Assembly: GCF_964340395.1 (NCBI RefSeq)
Contig: NC_135571.1
Coordinates: 1,185,754 to 1,249,753, forward strand
Length of the DNA: 64,000 nt
DNA from: Glandiceps talaboti
Lineage: Eukaryota > Hemichordata > Enteropneusta > Spengelidae
Reading direction: 5' to 3'
Both the position numbers and the translations under genes were made by a program. The notes beneath the pieces were generated by a model that saw only the letters and a list, made by a program, of their open reading frames with translations, had not been told where the DNA came from and did not search any database. This document shows, one piece after another, positions 51,541-63,713 of the stretch (position 1 is its first letter; each line of letters starts with the position of its first letter).

Positions 51541-53411
51541 CATCTTTTCCCCTGCTGAAAATGATCGCACTCATTATCTCATATAGCAATACAAACTGAT
51601 AGACGTCCATCGTTCAACTTCTTATAATACATTAATTCTAATAACAGCGATGTGACTAACGATAAAATCAACTTTTTTAGTAAACAATTAATAACAAAAC
51701 AGAAGTTGTCTTGTTTTTTCATTCCCAAAATCGAATGTACTTATAATCGAAAACAACAATCTTTCAAACAACTTACTTAGACACAAACTAAAACCATTGT
51801 TGTGATATTTTGATATACGACTCTGGTAATCCAGGCTTTGGTTTATTGAGATTGATGCAAGCTAAATATATTGTTCTTCGATGTGGTAGATAACACAAGT
51901 GGGTGATCGAGGTTCCTCTGTGGTAATCACCCTCAGATCAACATAGCGTAAACATTCGAAGTCCCAAAACAGCACTGCAGGTTTGTGTAACTTTAAATAA
52001 ATTAGTTTTCAGAGACGCCTCCCTACTGAGACTATAATTAAAGCAATGTCCATTCAATACATGTAGCTTATCACTGTTGTATCACCATGCTTCGTAGTTT
52101 GTGTCTATCCACAGGAAGTCATGTCTATGGTCTATCTTAATAAACCAAAGGCCTCAATTACCAGGCTAATAAACTACTGAATCGACGTTGGTTCACTTGT
52201 ATTCACAGTGGATGATGTGTCTAATGACTTCCAAGATCTTACAGTGTACATTTGAGGGGATTTCCTGTGGTTATATCTTTATTACAGGGTGACTAGTACT
52301 GTATCCATACAACAGACCCACCAACATCACCCACTTGGGAAATATACCCCATAACAGTAACATAACAGTAGGTTAAGTTTGTGTTTATCTTAGGAAGCTA
52401 GAAGCTAGATTTCCATGGTAGTAATTGTGTTGTCCAGATTTCCTATAAATGTTATTTAAAATATTTCCTGTTTTCCTCACAATATCTATAATATCTATTT
52501 TACGTCACTGGTATGACGTAAGAATATCTAAGAAAGAAAGAAAAATGTTTTTCCTTACTGGCATGTAAAAATGAAGTTGTCCAGTACAAACTATCAGTTT
52601 TTGTACATAAAGCTTTTAACACTCGGTCTAGTTTCATTCAGCAAATACAGATGCAAAGTTTATGTTATTGTTCTCTCTACTGTAATGTAAACTGTTTTGT
52701 GCGATGGGCCGAGGCCTTAGCATTTAAAATAAAGCATGCATTCATATAATATCTATTTTCGCGCCTGGATTACTATTAACGTCTTTTAAAAAAACAAGCC
52801 ATGAAATTCTGCATATAAAAAATACGAAAATAGTGATGAAATGTTTCAATATTTGTTTGTCGCCCTAACGACAGTAAAATGTACTATCCCTTCTGCGATT
52901 AGCACTTTATATGAACTATTATGATGACAGTTTACTTCTTTTTACCTGTAGATTTAAATATCTTGCCAAGATGTCTTTTGGTTACCTTTTTAAGATCACA
53001 TTCCAGAGAGAAATAATGTCGGCCTATAACAGCACAGTCTGCATATTGTGTTTGTCTACTTCTGAATCACATAATTGTCTTCATTTACTTCTTTTACACC
53101 TCATCAACTGTTACGGAAGCAATTAGAATATACTGTCTTTGGGTAGAGATAATTAAAAACAAATAAAAATGTAAAATAAAATAAAATTTCTATCTACCTA
53201 CCCTGTTTTCTGAAGTCATGTTATCGGAACCAACCTTTTTTATATTTTGTGTTTCCTAAGCTTGGCCTCACCTTGGCTTCCGTTTTTAAGTGGGTGCCAT
53301 CTTGTGACACTTCTTGAAAATGACTACAAAGGTAGTTAATCTAATCGGAATATAGCGTACTCTACCATGTCTTACAAAAACAAGCATTAGCTACTGCCTA
53401 TGGCCTATAGC

Positions 53412-54626
53412 TTAATTTACCCATTTCTCGAGGTTGCTAAGAGCCTCTGCGGTCCTAACATTTGCAAAAGCCCTATATAAGTTTAAGTTCATCTCAATAG
53501 GATGGAAAGTTCTATAGTTTATCCATTCCTCTAGACATTGCAAAGCTAAAGCATCGAAATCCACTTTGAGTTTATTGACAAACAATTGTGGCTGTTTAAC
53601 AATCCAGGACAGATCCTGCCACGAGAAGATACATACATCACGGATGAAAATACCTTTACAATGGGGCATAGTTTTCCAATATATTAATCTTGAAACAGAT
53701 GCGGCAGAACCAAGTATTCCAGGTCCGCCTGGGGCTTCGGGGAGGGAGGCTAAACTCTGAGAAAACACTTCATCTGGGAATGCGGTATCGTTCAACCAAA
53801 TAAGAAATTCCTGAGCAATGTTTCTGGTGTGAAGAAATTTGACAAACGGACGTGTGAGTGCAGACTGTACACCTCCTTTGTAAAGTACAATGCCCTCTGG
53901 TTTTGGTTCAGTTTTTCTTATTTCTGTCCTGTAAAGTTTATCTTCTCTGATGTAATGTCTTACCTCTGTTCTATCTGGGACTACCAATGCCAATGTCACT
54001 ATATCATTTTCACCGTGGAATTGTCTTAGGATTTGAACAATTTCCAGATTAGTTTTCAGAGGGAATTCCTGTCCAGTCAGATTTATCAAATATTTCCATT
54101 TCTTATTTCGTACTAGAAGTTCTTTCTGACAGCTCCGTTCTGCATGCACTTGCGTTATTGTTCCCCAGACGACACGACCTAGACGTGCAGCTATGAATAC
54201 ATTATCTAAGCAACTAGTTATCGCCTTCATGGCTGTATGTAGTTCAGATGGAGCTTTCTTATCGATATGAATACAATATATATTATGAGGTCTGTATATG
54301 GTTCTCAACAACTGTTCCACTTGGTGAGCCGAAGTGTGTATCATTATGCTAAAGGCCAGGGGGAAATTAATCTCCTCCTGACTAACAGGCTTATTAATAT
54401 ATCCTTCTGAATGAAGAAAGAAGGAACAATTGCGTGTAATTGGTACAAACATGTTATCAGGCGTAATATTATTCTTAATTATTAAACCTGAGGTAGTGAT
54501 ATTTTCATTGGTTGATGTCACGTTTCCACTGATTATACCAGGACATATCATACTGGCAACGTTCTTTGCTTTCTGTCTATCATATCTTGTTGTTGTTGTT
54601 GTTGTTGTTGATGCTGCTGCTGCTGC

Positions 54627-54671
<45 letters not shown>

Positions 54672-54803
54672 GTTGATCCAAATCATTAATGATCCTTGAA
54701 ATAGTAGTACGAGTAATAAGGGGAAAACTATTCTAAAGTGACATCTACATCCAGGGATTATACCGTGCCGTCTGTTGGATTTTAGTTTCTGTGCCGCCTT
54801 CAT
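53412..54803 (-). CDS. Core-2-type beta-1,6-N-acetylglucosaminyltransferase (GT14, GCNT family), 463 aa
   Basis: A single uninterrupted coding region predicts a Golgi type II membrane enzyme that transfers GlcNAc from UDP-GlcNAc in beta-1,6 linkage, typically to O-glycan cores. Residues 1-22 are basic and cytosolic, 23-43 a membrane anchor, 44-72 a low-complexity stem (15 Thr, 5 Ala, Ser, 7 Thr), then several N-glycosylation sequons (NVT, NIT, NIT, NCS). The GT14 core runs from about 147 (FPLAFSIMIHTS) to about 435, with IHIDKKAP, LINLTGQEFPLKTN, FPDEVFS and the block PHCKGIFIRDVCIFSWQDL...FVNK. By my memory of mouse GCNT1, E345 aligns with the catalytic base (E320), and R388 and K411 with the UDP-contacting R378 and K401; the latter pair is equally spaced. 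The start ATG lies 8 nt after a likely splice acceptor (CACTTGTAG/G at 54811), so a 5' UTR intron is likely. Exact acceptor specificity within GCNT cannot be told. Confidence 0.93.
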
Positions 54804-54816
54804 TTCTTCACCTACA

Positions 54817-54986
<170 letters not shown>

Positions 54987-55044
54987 AGTGTGTTATGTCA
55001 ATTAGTTATGTTAATAGCTCATTAATATTCATGAGTGTTTTCCA

Positions 55045-55101
55045 TAAAGTGACGAAATTTCGTTTGAGTGGAGCAAGCTGTTTTTGAGAAAATAGTGATG
55101 C

Positions 55102-55138
<37 letters not shown>

Positions 55139-55200
55139 CACACACACACAGACTTTTCAACCCCAATATAACATTCCTTACGGAAGGTATATATTAGAGA
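55045..55200. mobile_element. Microsatellite-bearing dispersed element, copy A
   Basis: Order on the plus strand: ACGAAATTTCGTTTGAGT, TTTTTGAGAAAATAGTGATG, (CAGA)n, (CA)n, CTTTTCAACCCCAATATAAC, CCTTACGGAAGGTATATA. The same order occurs reversed at 55735-55960 and in a short form at 8560-8680. Confidence 0.75.
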
Positions 55201-55638
55201 ACCAACTGTAAGTTGCTGTAAGTTTGAGACCATCAATATCAACAAAATATGTTAAATTACTGTAATAATTTCATTATGACTTGGTGTTACGTATTCCGGG
55301 ACAAAACAATTTCAACGTAGAGGGCGTCATCATAATAATGTATGAAAGCGTCGTACAAAGAGTGCAAGCTGTTGTACAGTTTTCGTTTACAATGTTTCTA
55401 CAGATTTTGTACAATGAATAAATCACTGACCAATGGAAAAATAAGATAATGAGAAATTTTCATGAAAGAAAACTTTTAATATAAAATCTTCTATATCATA
55501 TACTACATGTGCTCTGTTACACAGGTATGATGAAATCTGTCACTACTTTTTTTTTGAATTCTCAAACGCGTCGCATAATATAATGAAATGTTTATGGTAG
55601 TTCATTTTATGTAGTACTTTAGAGCAGTTATATAATTA

Positions 55639-55640
55639 TT

Positions 55641-55672
<32 letters not shown>

Positions 55673-55713
55673 TGTATGTATGTATGTATGTATGTATGTA
55701 TGTATGTATGTAT
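55639..55713. repeat. (ATGT)n microsatellite
   Basis: About 18 ATGT units immediately upstream of copy B of the dispersed element. Confidence 0.97.
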
Positions 55714-55734
55714 GTGGGGCAGATGTCATTTTTA

Positions 55735-55769
55735 CCTTACATAAGGAAGGTTATATATTGGGGTTGAAA

Positions 55770-55809
<40 letters not shown>

Positions 55810-55853
55810 TGTCTGTCTGTGTGTGTGTCTGTCTGTCTGTGTGTGTGTGTGTG

Positions 55854-55896
<43 letters not shown>

Positions 55897-55960
55897 ATCA
55901 CTATTTTCTCAAAAACAACCAGCTCAATTCAAACGAAATTTGGTGCACATGTTCTGTAGG
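55735..55960. mobile_element. Microsatellite-bearing dispersed element, copy B (inverted)
   Basis: CCTTACATAAGGAAGG, TATATTGGGGTTGAAAAG, (GT)n with (GTCT)n, ATCACTATTTTCTCAAAAAC, then TTCAAACGAAATTTGGTG is the reverse complement of copy A at 55045-55200. The microsatellite occupies the same position inside both copies. Confidence 0.75.
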
Positions 55961-56386
55961 GCGATGGCAAGACATGATTAGGTTTTGTAAACATTCTATG
56001 AAAAATGTATGTAATTAATTGTTTTCAGTAATTAGGCTTTATCTCAAGATGTCCTAGGGGTCTCCCCCATACCTCTATAGGGCTTTTGAAGGCAATTGTA
56101 AGCGATTTCACAGCTTTACATAGCTAAACTTAATGTAAGTTTCAATAGCGGTGACAAGACATGTACAGTAACTAGTATGATTGGTAAAATGTAGATTATG
56201 TACTGAACAGTACATATCAATATCACTCTAGGTGAAGTAATATCAAATTACGAAATGGGGGCAAGAAAAAATACCACATTTCAGAAAAGGTCATGCCAGT
56301 ATAGAAATGGTGAATTTGTCCTCTATCACAATCAAAAATACTATCACCCCCCCTCTCCAATTCAACATTTTAAAAACAGGATGATC

Positions 56387-56573
56387 CAACACCTTCTGAT
56401 CTATTTAGGGTTTTATTTATTTATTTATCTATTTATTTACACTTTTTATATTTGCAATATCTTCAATTGTAAAATGTAAATTTAAAAAAATATAATCAAA
56501 ACTTGAAGAGTGTGATATAAATTTATCACAATTGCTAAGAAAATAAAATACTAAAATAGATCAGAAGGTGTCG
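56387..56573. mobile_element. Small fold-back element, about 187 bp
   Basis: CCAACACCTTCTGATCTATT, TAGGGTTTTATTT at the left pairs with AAATAAAATACTAAAATAGA, TCAGAAGGTGTCGG at the right. Flanking CACCCCCC and CACCCCAT suggest that similarity continues outward. Confidence 0.65.
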
Positions 56574-57256
56574 GCCATCTTCCAATTTCAAAAACATAGT
56601 GTCACCCCATCGATACACCAATTCCCCCTCCCCGCCTGAGGAAACTGACCAGTCCCTTAAGTATCTTTTATGACCGTATAATAACATTTAACCATATAAC
56701 TTTCTCTTTCTCTACGCTGGGATTGGTTAGAAGTTCTATAAAGTAATTACCCCAATGACAATTTGATTTACGATAAATGATCGCATGGGGGCGTGGTTTT
56801 AGTTGGTGGAGTCGTGAAATATCTTTACCATTCTCTGTACACTCGGTTAGCATGTGTCAAATCCACTCACAGCATTATCGATGCCATAAAAATAAGCACA
56901 CACGTACACGACTCCTTGTTACCATGATCGTACAATACACCAATCCTTATAATGACATTTTTATATGGCCGGATCTTGTAGGCACGTTTGATGGTTTATT
57001 TTACTAACGTGTTGAGTCTGCTATTAGAAAAGTGTTCTAAATCAAAACAGACAGGCACAGCCAGGTGGCATTGAAATTACTATGTTGTAACGTTTTGGTC
57101 CATAAGCTACTCACGTACCAGTCTAATGAAGTCTGCAAAATGAGACTCAGATATTGTAGATTGTATTTATATATACAAGTATATGACAAGGTCTTCGCAC
57201 AATCATCGTGTTGTTTGTAGTAAGCTTTGCAAATGAAAAAAAATGATGGCCCTTTC

Positions 57257-57285
57257 AGCAGCAGCAGCAGCAGCAGCAGCAGCCA

Positions 57286-57338
<53 letters not shown>

Positions 57339-57388
57339 CAACAACAGCAACAACAACAACGGCAACAGCAACAACAACGACGACGACG

Positions 57389-57445
<57 letters not shown>
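57257..57445. repeat. Compound trinucleotide microsatellite (CAG/CAA/CGA)n
   Basis: About 9 CAG units are followed by CAA repeats with CAG, CGG and CGA interruptions up to CAACAGG. The long polyglutamine, polythreonine or polyleucine frames have no conserved flanks and are rejected as genes. Confidence 0.96.
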
Positions 57446-58548
57446 GGCGTTAGTAACTGATGGATGCAGTAAAAGTGTTTTTCGAAGTATAAATAAAACA
57501 GAATACAACATGAACGTCAGATCAGTAGTGTCCTTACAGACACATGAACCCAATAATAGGTGCGGCCAACGAAGCTGTTTGTGCAAAAAGCTGTTCGTAC
57601 ACGATTTTTCAGTGAGCGGGCAATTTACAAGCTTAGCCAGAGGGAGGAGAAAAATGGCCCGGTATTTCAGCGGGCAACACATATTTCAGCTGTAAGATAT
57701 TAGGGGGAGCATTCGGCAAAGCGGGCAGTTTTCGTTATTTTTTCAGGAAGTTAGTGAACAAAGATTACTATTTTTTTACAATATTCACAAGATGTAAATT
57801 AATTGTGTAATACAATAATAAATTTTTGACCACGTGTGTCATCGAAACTGGCGAGGCATTTTGATTGCAGCACAATCTAATATGTCAACTGACAACTTTC
57901 AATACGTATATATTAGAAGGAGAAACTATTTTGTTGTGGAGTATATCACATAGCATCCTGAGTAAATATAGCATTAGGGCTTCAACGAATAGTGGACAGA
58001 GGCCATATGTCTGTTAGAGGATAGCAAAGAGAGGGGAAACCTTGGCGGAAATTGCGGGGAGCGGGCAGTGGGCAGGCAAATCTGGCGGGAGGACAGATCG
58101 TGTAATATGGCAGTGAGAGGGCAGATACGAACAGCTTTCACTTCCCCCCTCGAATCTTGAATCGATGGAAAACATTATGTAAAAAGTGTTTATTAGCTAT
58201 GTTTTAACTTTCTATTATGATTTCAGAAAATGACTCGTTGGCTGCACCAGCAATAAGGGATCAAAGGAGTTCTGAAGAGCCACATAGACGTAAATGGCAT
58301 GTTAGCTGTGCATATATTTCATGTACTTGTGTCTAGCTTGATGATACTAAAGCCTGATGATACTAAAGTACTGGTTGTACTCTCGAAGTGACCTGTGACC
58401 TAGCATCAAGATTTGGGTCAATCTGTGATAATTAATCTTAACAGTATGTTTCAGTCTTTCAAGTGTGGTGGGCGAAAATAAACATTGATGACCATGTTAT
58501 GCGTACTACACTCAAAGTTACATTTGCCGATGAATTCGAAGTGAGTTG

Positions 58549-58944
58549 AATGATGCAGACACGGTAACCATCTTGCTTTTCGCTCGGTGAGTCATATCCC
58601 GAGTACGCACACCACTATGTGGAAGACCGGTGAGGACAGCGACTGGCGAGTTGCAAAACTACGACTTGCCGCTTGCAAACTGCGCCTTGTGAAACTGCGA
58701 CTTCATTGTTATATTTTACTTTAGAATATTTTAGGGCAATTTTTAGGGGCGCCTTCAAGATACAGTCTGTTAGTAATCCTTTAGAAAGGAATTTCCTGAG
58801 AATCCGGATCAGTTCCGTTTTTCCTGAGAATCCGGATCGGTTCCGTTTTTTAAAATAATGTAAGCTAGTATTAGTAACGGTGACGTGCGTACTCGGGATA
58901 ATAACTCACCCAGCGAAAAGCAAGATGGTTGCCGTGTCTGCATT
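58549..58944. mobile_element. MITE-like element with about 60-bp inverted ends
   Basis: AATGATGCAGACACGGTAAC, CATCTTGCTTTTCGCTCGGTGAGT, CCCGAGTACGC (58549-58608) pairs with GCGTACTCGGGA, ACTCACCCAGCGAAAAGCAA, GATGGTTGCCGTGTCTGCATT (58887-58944). The interior includes a small tandem pair of GAATCCGGATC, GGTTCCG. No coding capacity. Confidence 0.82.
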
Positions 58945-59179
58945 ATAAAGTAAATATAAGTGTGATACATATATATAGCGATTAATTGGCAACCACCATG
59001 AACGTTAACAGAACTATTAACACAGACCAACAATCAAATTAGCTAACTATGAAACCATTAAGAACAATATTGTTATTCCCATTATAAAACCTTGACATCT
59101 CAGTGAAGACCAAATTGTCTCTACAAACTAATATAAAGGTATCAAGTAAATATGGTAGGGTATGTAACAGTACCTTAAA

Positions 59180-59335
59180 TGGGTATCTGCGACTTGGAAG
59201 TGCGCCTCGTACAAACTCAAAAATGATGTCTGCGCCTGGTCGTACAACGTATCTCCGACTGGTCGTACAACGTATCTCCGATCGGTCATACAACACGAGT
59301 GCGATTGGTCGCATAGCGTGTTTGCGATTCGCTGC
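59180..59335. repeat. Degenerate about 23-bp tandem repeat
   Basis: GGTCGTACAACGTATCTCCG recurs with variants (GGTCATACAACACGAGTGCG, GGTCGCATAGCGTGTTTGCG). Similar wording (TGCGACTT, TGCGCCT) also occurs near 58650-58700. Confidence 0.75.
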
Positions 59336-59636
59336 AAAGCTTAAAACCGGGCGTTATAGGACAGGACCTCTCGAATCATTTCATTTAGTACTTCGAGAGT
59401 TATTAAAACAAGTTCTATCCGATCACCACGTCCGAAGTTTCGATGGCATCATTTATTGAACGTTACAAATCCAAGCAGAAGACAACAGCTATGCTGAAAT
59501 CACTAGCAACAAAAAGGAAGGCGGTAGTGAAGAGTGACTGACGTCCCTCAGAAGAGGAAACAACCAAAGTAAGTATAGCGGTCAATGGTTAAATACCATG
59601 AACAGGAATATAATTACAAACAAATAATCGAATTAC

Positions 59637-60035
59637 AGCTAAAATGTTGTAGGCTTGATGTTTTCCTCATGCAACACATCATACACTCTCACACAACTTC
59701 TAATGGATAATAAATAATTAGATATATATGTGCCGTGCACAGTGGGGATGTAGAAGTAGTCAAGCTGAAATGTTGATTATCAGTTACAAAATTAACAAGT
59801 GAAGCCATTAAAAACCATCAAGTCCGTGTGTAATGTTTTCATTTGAGGATTGTTTTACTGCACTTTGAAAGAATAGCAATGCTTATCAGTGTTCAAAATG
59901 ATTGGGCAAAGGATCCTGCTGTGTTTATTGTGTCTCTGTTATTGTTAGTCTAGAGTTGAAATGTTCTAGCTTTGTGTCAAAAACATAATGTCCTATAAGT
60001 GAAACACCAAGCCTACATCAATTTAGCTATAACTA
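59637..60035. mobile_element. MITE-like element with about 30-bp inverted ends
   Basis: The left end GCTAAAATGTTGTAGGCTTG, ATGTTTT pairs with GAAACACCAAGCCTACATCA, ATTTAGC at the right. About 400 bp, no coding capacity. It is related to 46690-46950. Confidence 0.65.
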
Positions 60036-60464
60036 GTAACAATGCATTCATTTAGTTTAACATTATCGTATTTTGAAATCTTGACATCTGACATCGATGA
60101 AGAATACATTTTGTGTGCAAACTATATATATACTGTAAATAATGCAATATCTATACAGGTCTGTGATGAAACACCAAAGAAAGGCTAGATTTATGAATAG
60201 CAGTAATAACATAAACACTGCAGACATCTAAGTCGTAATTTGTATGGTACTACTGTAACAGTCTCAAGAGTAGTAGTTTTAGTTACAAGCTGAAAATAAT
60301 TAACACAAAAGTGAATTTAACAAGACGAGCTAGCATTGTTCTTTTTTTTTGTTTTTTTCCCTGCCTGTCTACCTGGTAGGTTGTAGGGAAAATTAAGGAC
60401 GGCAAACAACGTATTTAATTCATGGAGCCTTATTCTCTATTTCACTAAACTGAGTGCCTGATGC

Positions 60465-60572
60465 GGGGGGGGGGGGGGCAGTTGTCCTATGAGGGCAATT
60501 GTCCGGGGTGTGTGTGTGTGTGTGTGTGTGTGTGGGGGGGGGGTGTGTGCAGTTGTCCCGTGGAGGGGGGTG
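60465..60572. repeat. (G)n/(GT)n low-complexity tract
   Basis: Alternating poly-G and GT runs carry the recurring words GGCAGTTGTCC, GGCAATTGTCC and TGCAATTGTCC, a degenerate tandem repeat. Confidence 0.9.
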
Positions 60573-60850
60573 CAATTGTCCTAGAACCACAGAGTATATC
60601 AAAGCAATATTCTACTAAAGTAATATTAATCAATCAATCAATCAAAATTCATATCACAAAAGTGAGTAGCTGATGTTACTCTAAGCTCAAACTCCACTGA
60701 TGAGAAGTGTCGTACCTTTGTTCTATAATTACATTTGTAACATACAATTGTAAACTAAACATATTGTGGCCTTATTTCAATGCTTCAGAAGTTATAACAT
60801 TATCTGATGTTCTGTGTTTTCCATGCTTAATCTAAATCATGACAATTTGT

Positions 60851-61581
60851 TTAACACCATCCAGGGCTAAATAAACCATCGTGATTAGCAGGGTCGCCAC
60901 TATCAAAATCCAATTCGGGAAAGAACGTAGGAGGCGCACTCTTGATATATTTTTGGGCCGCCAGACGTAACTCCTCCACCTTTTCTGGCATGCTTTCTGA
61001 CAAATCTGTCGTCTCTCTTGGGTCCTCTGAAATGATATCAAAATAGGAGATCAAAGAGTAAAAACATATAAAAATAGTACTTTTGTCCAGCCAGCCAGCT
61101 AGCCAGCCATGTATTATGAATTAGCCAGTCTGTTAATGTATACATCATGATCCTTTCAGCCGCGCCGGCCAGCCAGTCAGACTGTCATATCAGTCAGTCA
61201 GTCAGTCAGTCAGTCAGTCAGACAGACAGTTCGTCAGTGAGTGAGTGAGTGAGTGAGTGAGTGAGTGAGTGAGTGAGTCAGTGAGTCAGTCAGTCAGTCA
61301 GTCAGTCAGTCAGTCAGTCAGTCAGTCAAAAGAACACAATCTAACTGACAATGGATGAAAACTAACACTCTAATAAAACTAATAAATGACATACCTGCTA
61401 TGTTAAAAAGAAATGTGGTGTTGAAAGGAAAGGGACTTCCGGGGACATCAGGAACATCTGGATTTTTGAGATCTATTGGTGGATACCAACTGTCTGTTTA
61501 TGTAGATATGAAAAGGTAATGTAGGTTATACAAAATCAAACATGTAAATAAATACACTGACAACAAGTCAGTCAGTCGGTC

Positions 61582-61626
<45 letters not shown>

Positions 61627-63713
61627 GGCAGACAGCCAGCCAGACAAGCAGACAGAGATAGAGAGATAGACAGACAGACAAACAAACAGACAGACAGACA
61701 GACAGACAAACAAACAGACATCCTCACTCACAGACAGAACGTACAAAAGGTGTAACATTAGCCTAAACACCATCATCTTGTAGGGAATTCTCTACATTGA
61801 TGGGTACATAAATACGACATATTGTTACATGATGATTAACAAATGAATGAATGAATGAATGAATGACACGGTTTGATTGAATATATCAGCGACTTATGGC
61901 AGATATTTAATTTCCATAAACTGAACAAAAATTTATTTTAATATTTACCTATTCTGTTAGTTACGAAACTGGTACCTGATAAAGGCAATCTATACATAAT
62001 ATTCCATTGACCATCCATCAACTTATAGTCTCCAACCCTGTAAAATATTTGATAAAAGTGTATAACATATTAATATGTTTCTGACTACTTACAATGCCAT
62101 GATACATGATGTCAAGTGGTGGACAAATTAGTATATAATATCACCCTTTCATAAATAAAATATCTATCACTACTGTCTTAATTGAAACATACTATCACCC
62201 TATATTATCAGACATGTATTCAATTTACAACACATTGTTTCCATGTAGACATCAGCGATTGACTTAGATCGTGTCAGGTGGTATGATTAGTGACCCCTAG
62301 TGACCTCAATTTGCATACAGTGAGGCACTAGTCATATGCTATTTTCCCTAGGGAACTATCCATGTAGCATGGGAGTTCTAGCCATGATTTACTTGGACTA
62401 ACTGAGAATGTGAGGTGTTATAAGACACTTATTGCCTGCTGTTATTCTGCAACTAGATATCGTAGATATCATTTTTACTCCTATAGATGTTACGCAGGAA
62501 ATGTGTTGATCAGCTTGCAGCCTCGGCAACTAGTTGCTACATAACAACCCTCGTGGTAAGAGACTTCTAGTGCCCTCATAAGTGTATAAAAGTAGGTATT
62601 ATTTGAAACAATGTTTTCTGTTTAAAAATCACGTGTCAAAGCGCTGCACAAATCCACTTAAACAAGATACAGTATAATGAGAATTTCTGAAAAGATTGGT
62701 CTTTGCACAAAATGTAAGAAATGTCGACGGTTATGGCGAACGTCACATGACGTCATACCCGTACAGTAAAACGTCAATGATTATGTATCAATACCTCATG
62801 ACGTAATGATATGAATCAGGGTGAACGTCCAAGTGTTGAAGAGTTTCCTTTCTTGGTGTAGGCTTTCCTTTTGACAGGGTATCCCATACATTTATACCGT
62901 CCAGGTTAGGATCTAAAAGTAATCACAGGCCATGAATTAAGAAATATCTTTCATTAACATTCTGATGTTTCTTTTGAAGAGTTGACAAAGAAGTATACTA
63001 TATATTTTTATTGACCAAAAAAATGTGTAGGGCCGGCTGAACACTGCTCCAAGCGATTTTCCATGTGTTAAGTTCTTTATTCGCAATAACACAAATTAAT
63101 AAATAAAAAAAATGAAATGAAAATAATGTGTAGACATTATAATTTGTTACAAAATCAAATTTCCGTTGATATTTCAATATATTTCGAATTTCCAGTACAG
63201 ACTTGAGGGCTGATGCAATATGAAAACATCAAATGCCAGTTTGCTCATGTTTCTCCTGCACGTGTATACTGATTTGGCCTAATAAAAAAATGTGTGGTTC
63301 CGGTTACGCTCTATTTTAGAGTAGTCGGGGTAGGTAGATTTTTTATTTTAATTACTTATATATATTTTTCAAGTGTGAGTGTCTAGTTCAGGTTTTCCAT
63401 TATTTTCCAAATGGTCTCTGTGTTATTAGTTTCTTCTCATCAGATGTACAGCCATTACAGATTGGAAAACAGTTTTAGAGTTTCTTTTTAAATTGATATC
63501 AGTTTCCGCATCCACTATTTCTCGTGAGACTTCACAATTTTTGCGATTTATTATTTTTTTCTCGAATACGTAAAAAAAGTTTAGGGTCGGCGGTGGAAAG
63601 CTAGTTGGGATCGGGTAACCGGAACCAAACAATTTTTTTTAGGCCTTTACTTACCGGGAATGCCACCAGCCAGCGATAGAAAAGTTGTGAAAAAATCAGT
63701 AACATGTATTACT
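60851..63713 (-). CDS. Arylsulfatase (ARSB/ARSI/ARSJ type), last five exons, 5' partial
   Basis: Minus-strand exons 63655-63713, 62795-62912, 61949-62037, 61395-61493 and 60851-61026 have GT-AG borders and consistent phase, and encode about 179 C-terminal residues. Recognisable sulfatase C-terminal phrases: VIHVTDFFTTFLSLAGG, PNLDGINVWDTLS, YHYVMRVGDYKLMDG, FNTTFLFNIAEDPRETTDLS and the end GLFSPGWC. In the ARSB group the matching parts are the 'DW.PTL...G', 'LDG.NVW.T', 'R.GNWKLL.G' and 'LF.I..DP.E..DL' segments. The enzyme hydrolyses sulfate esters, usually of glycosaminoglycans, in lysosome or secreted space. The catalytic formylglycine motif (CxPSR) and signal peptide must lie beyond the right edge, so activity cannot be judged. 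Two introns carry long GTCA and GACA microsatellites. Which arylsulfatase paralog this is cannot be decided. Confidence 0.92.
61193..61327. repeat. (GTCA)n/(GTGA)n microsatellite in arylsulfatase intron
   Basis: GTCA units, then GTGA units, then GTCA again. A short CCAGCCAGC tract lies upstream at 61087-61110. Confidence 0.97.
61568..61720. repeat. (GACA)n microsatellite in arylsulfatase intron
   Basis: About 15 pure GACA units, then mixed GACA, GCCA, GATA and AACA units. Low-complexity Cys/Ser/Val-rich frames on the minus strand are not genes. Confidence 0.97.

Larger units (their letters stand above)
44664..53411. other. KY upstream region and intergenic DNA
   Basis: No second gene was recognised. 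The stretch holds microsatellites, at least one fold-back element and dispersed repeats listed separately. Short open frames such as those near 48.6-49.3 kb have no splice context or family similarity. Confidence 0.5.

Noticed and set aside
57243-57695. Polyglutamine open frame with a 75-residue unique tail
   Set aside because: The frame depends on the trinucleotide microsatellite; there is no splice context and no recognisable domain.
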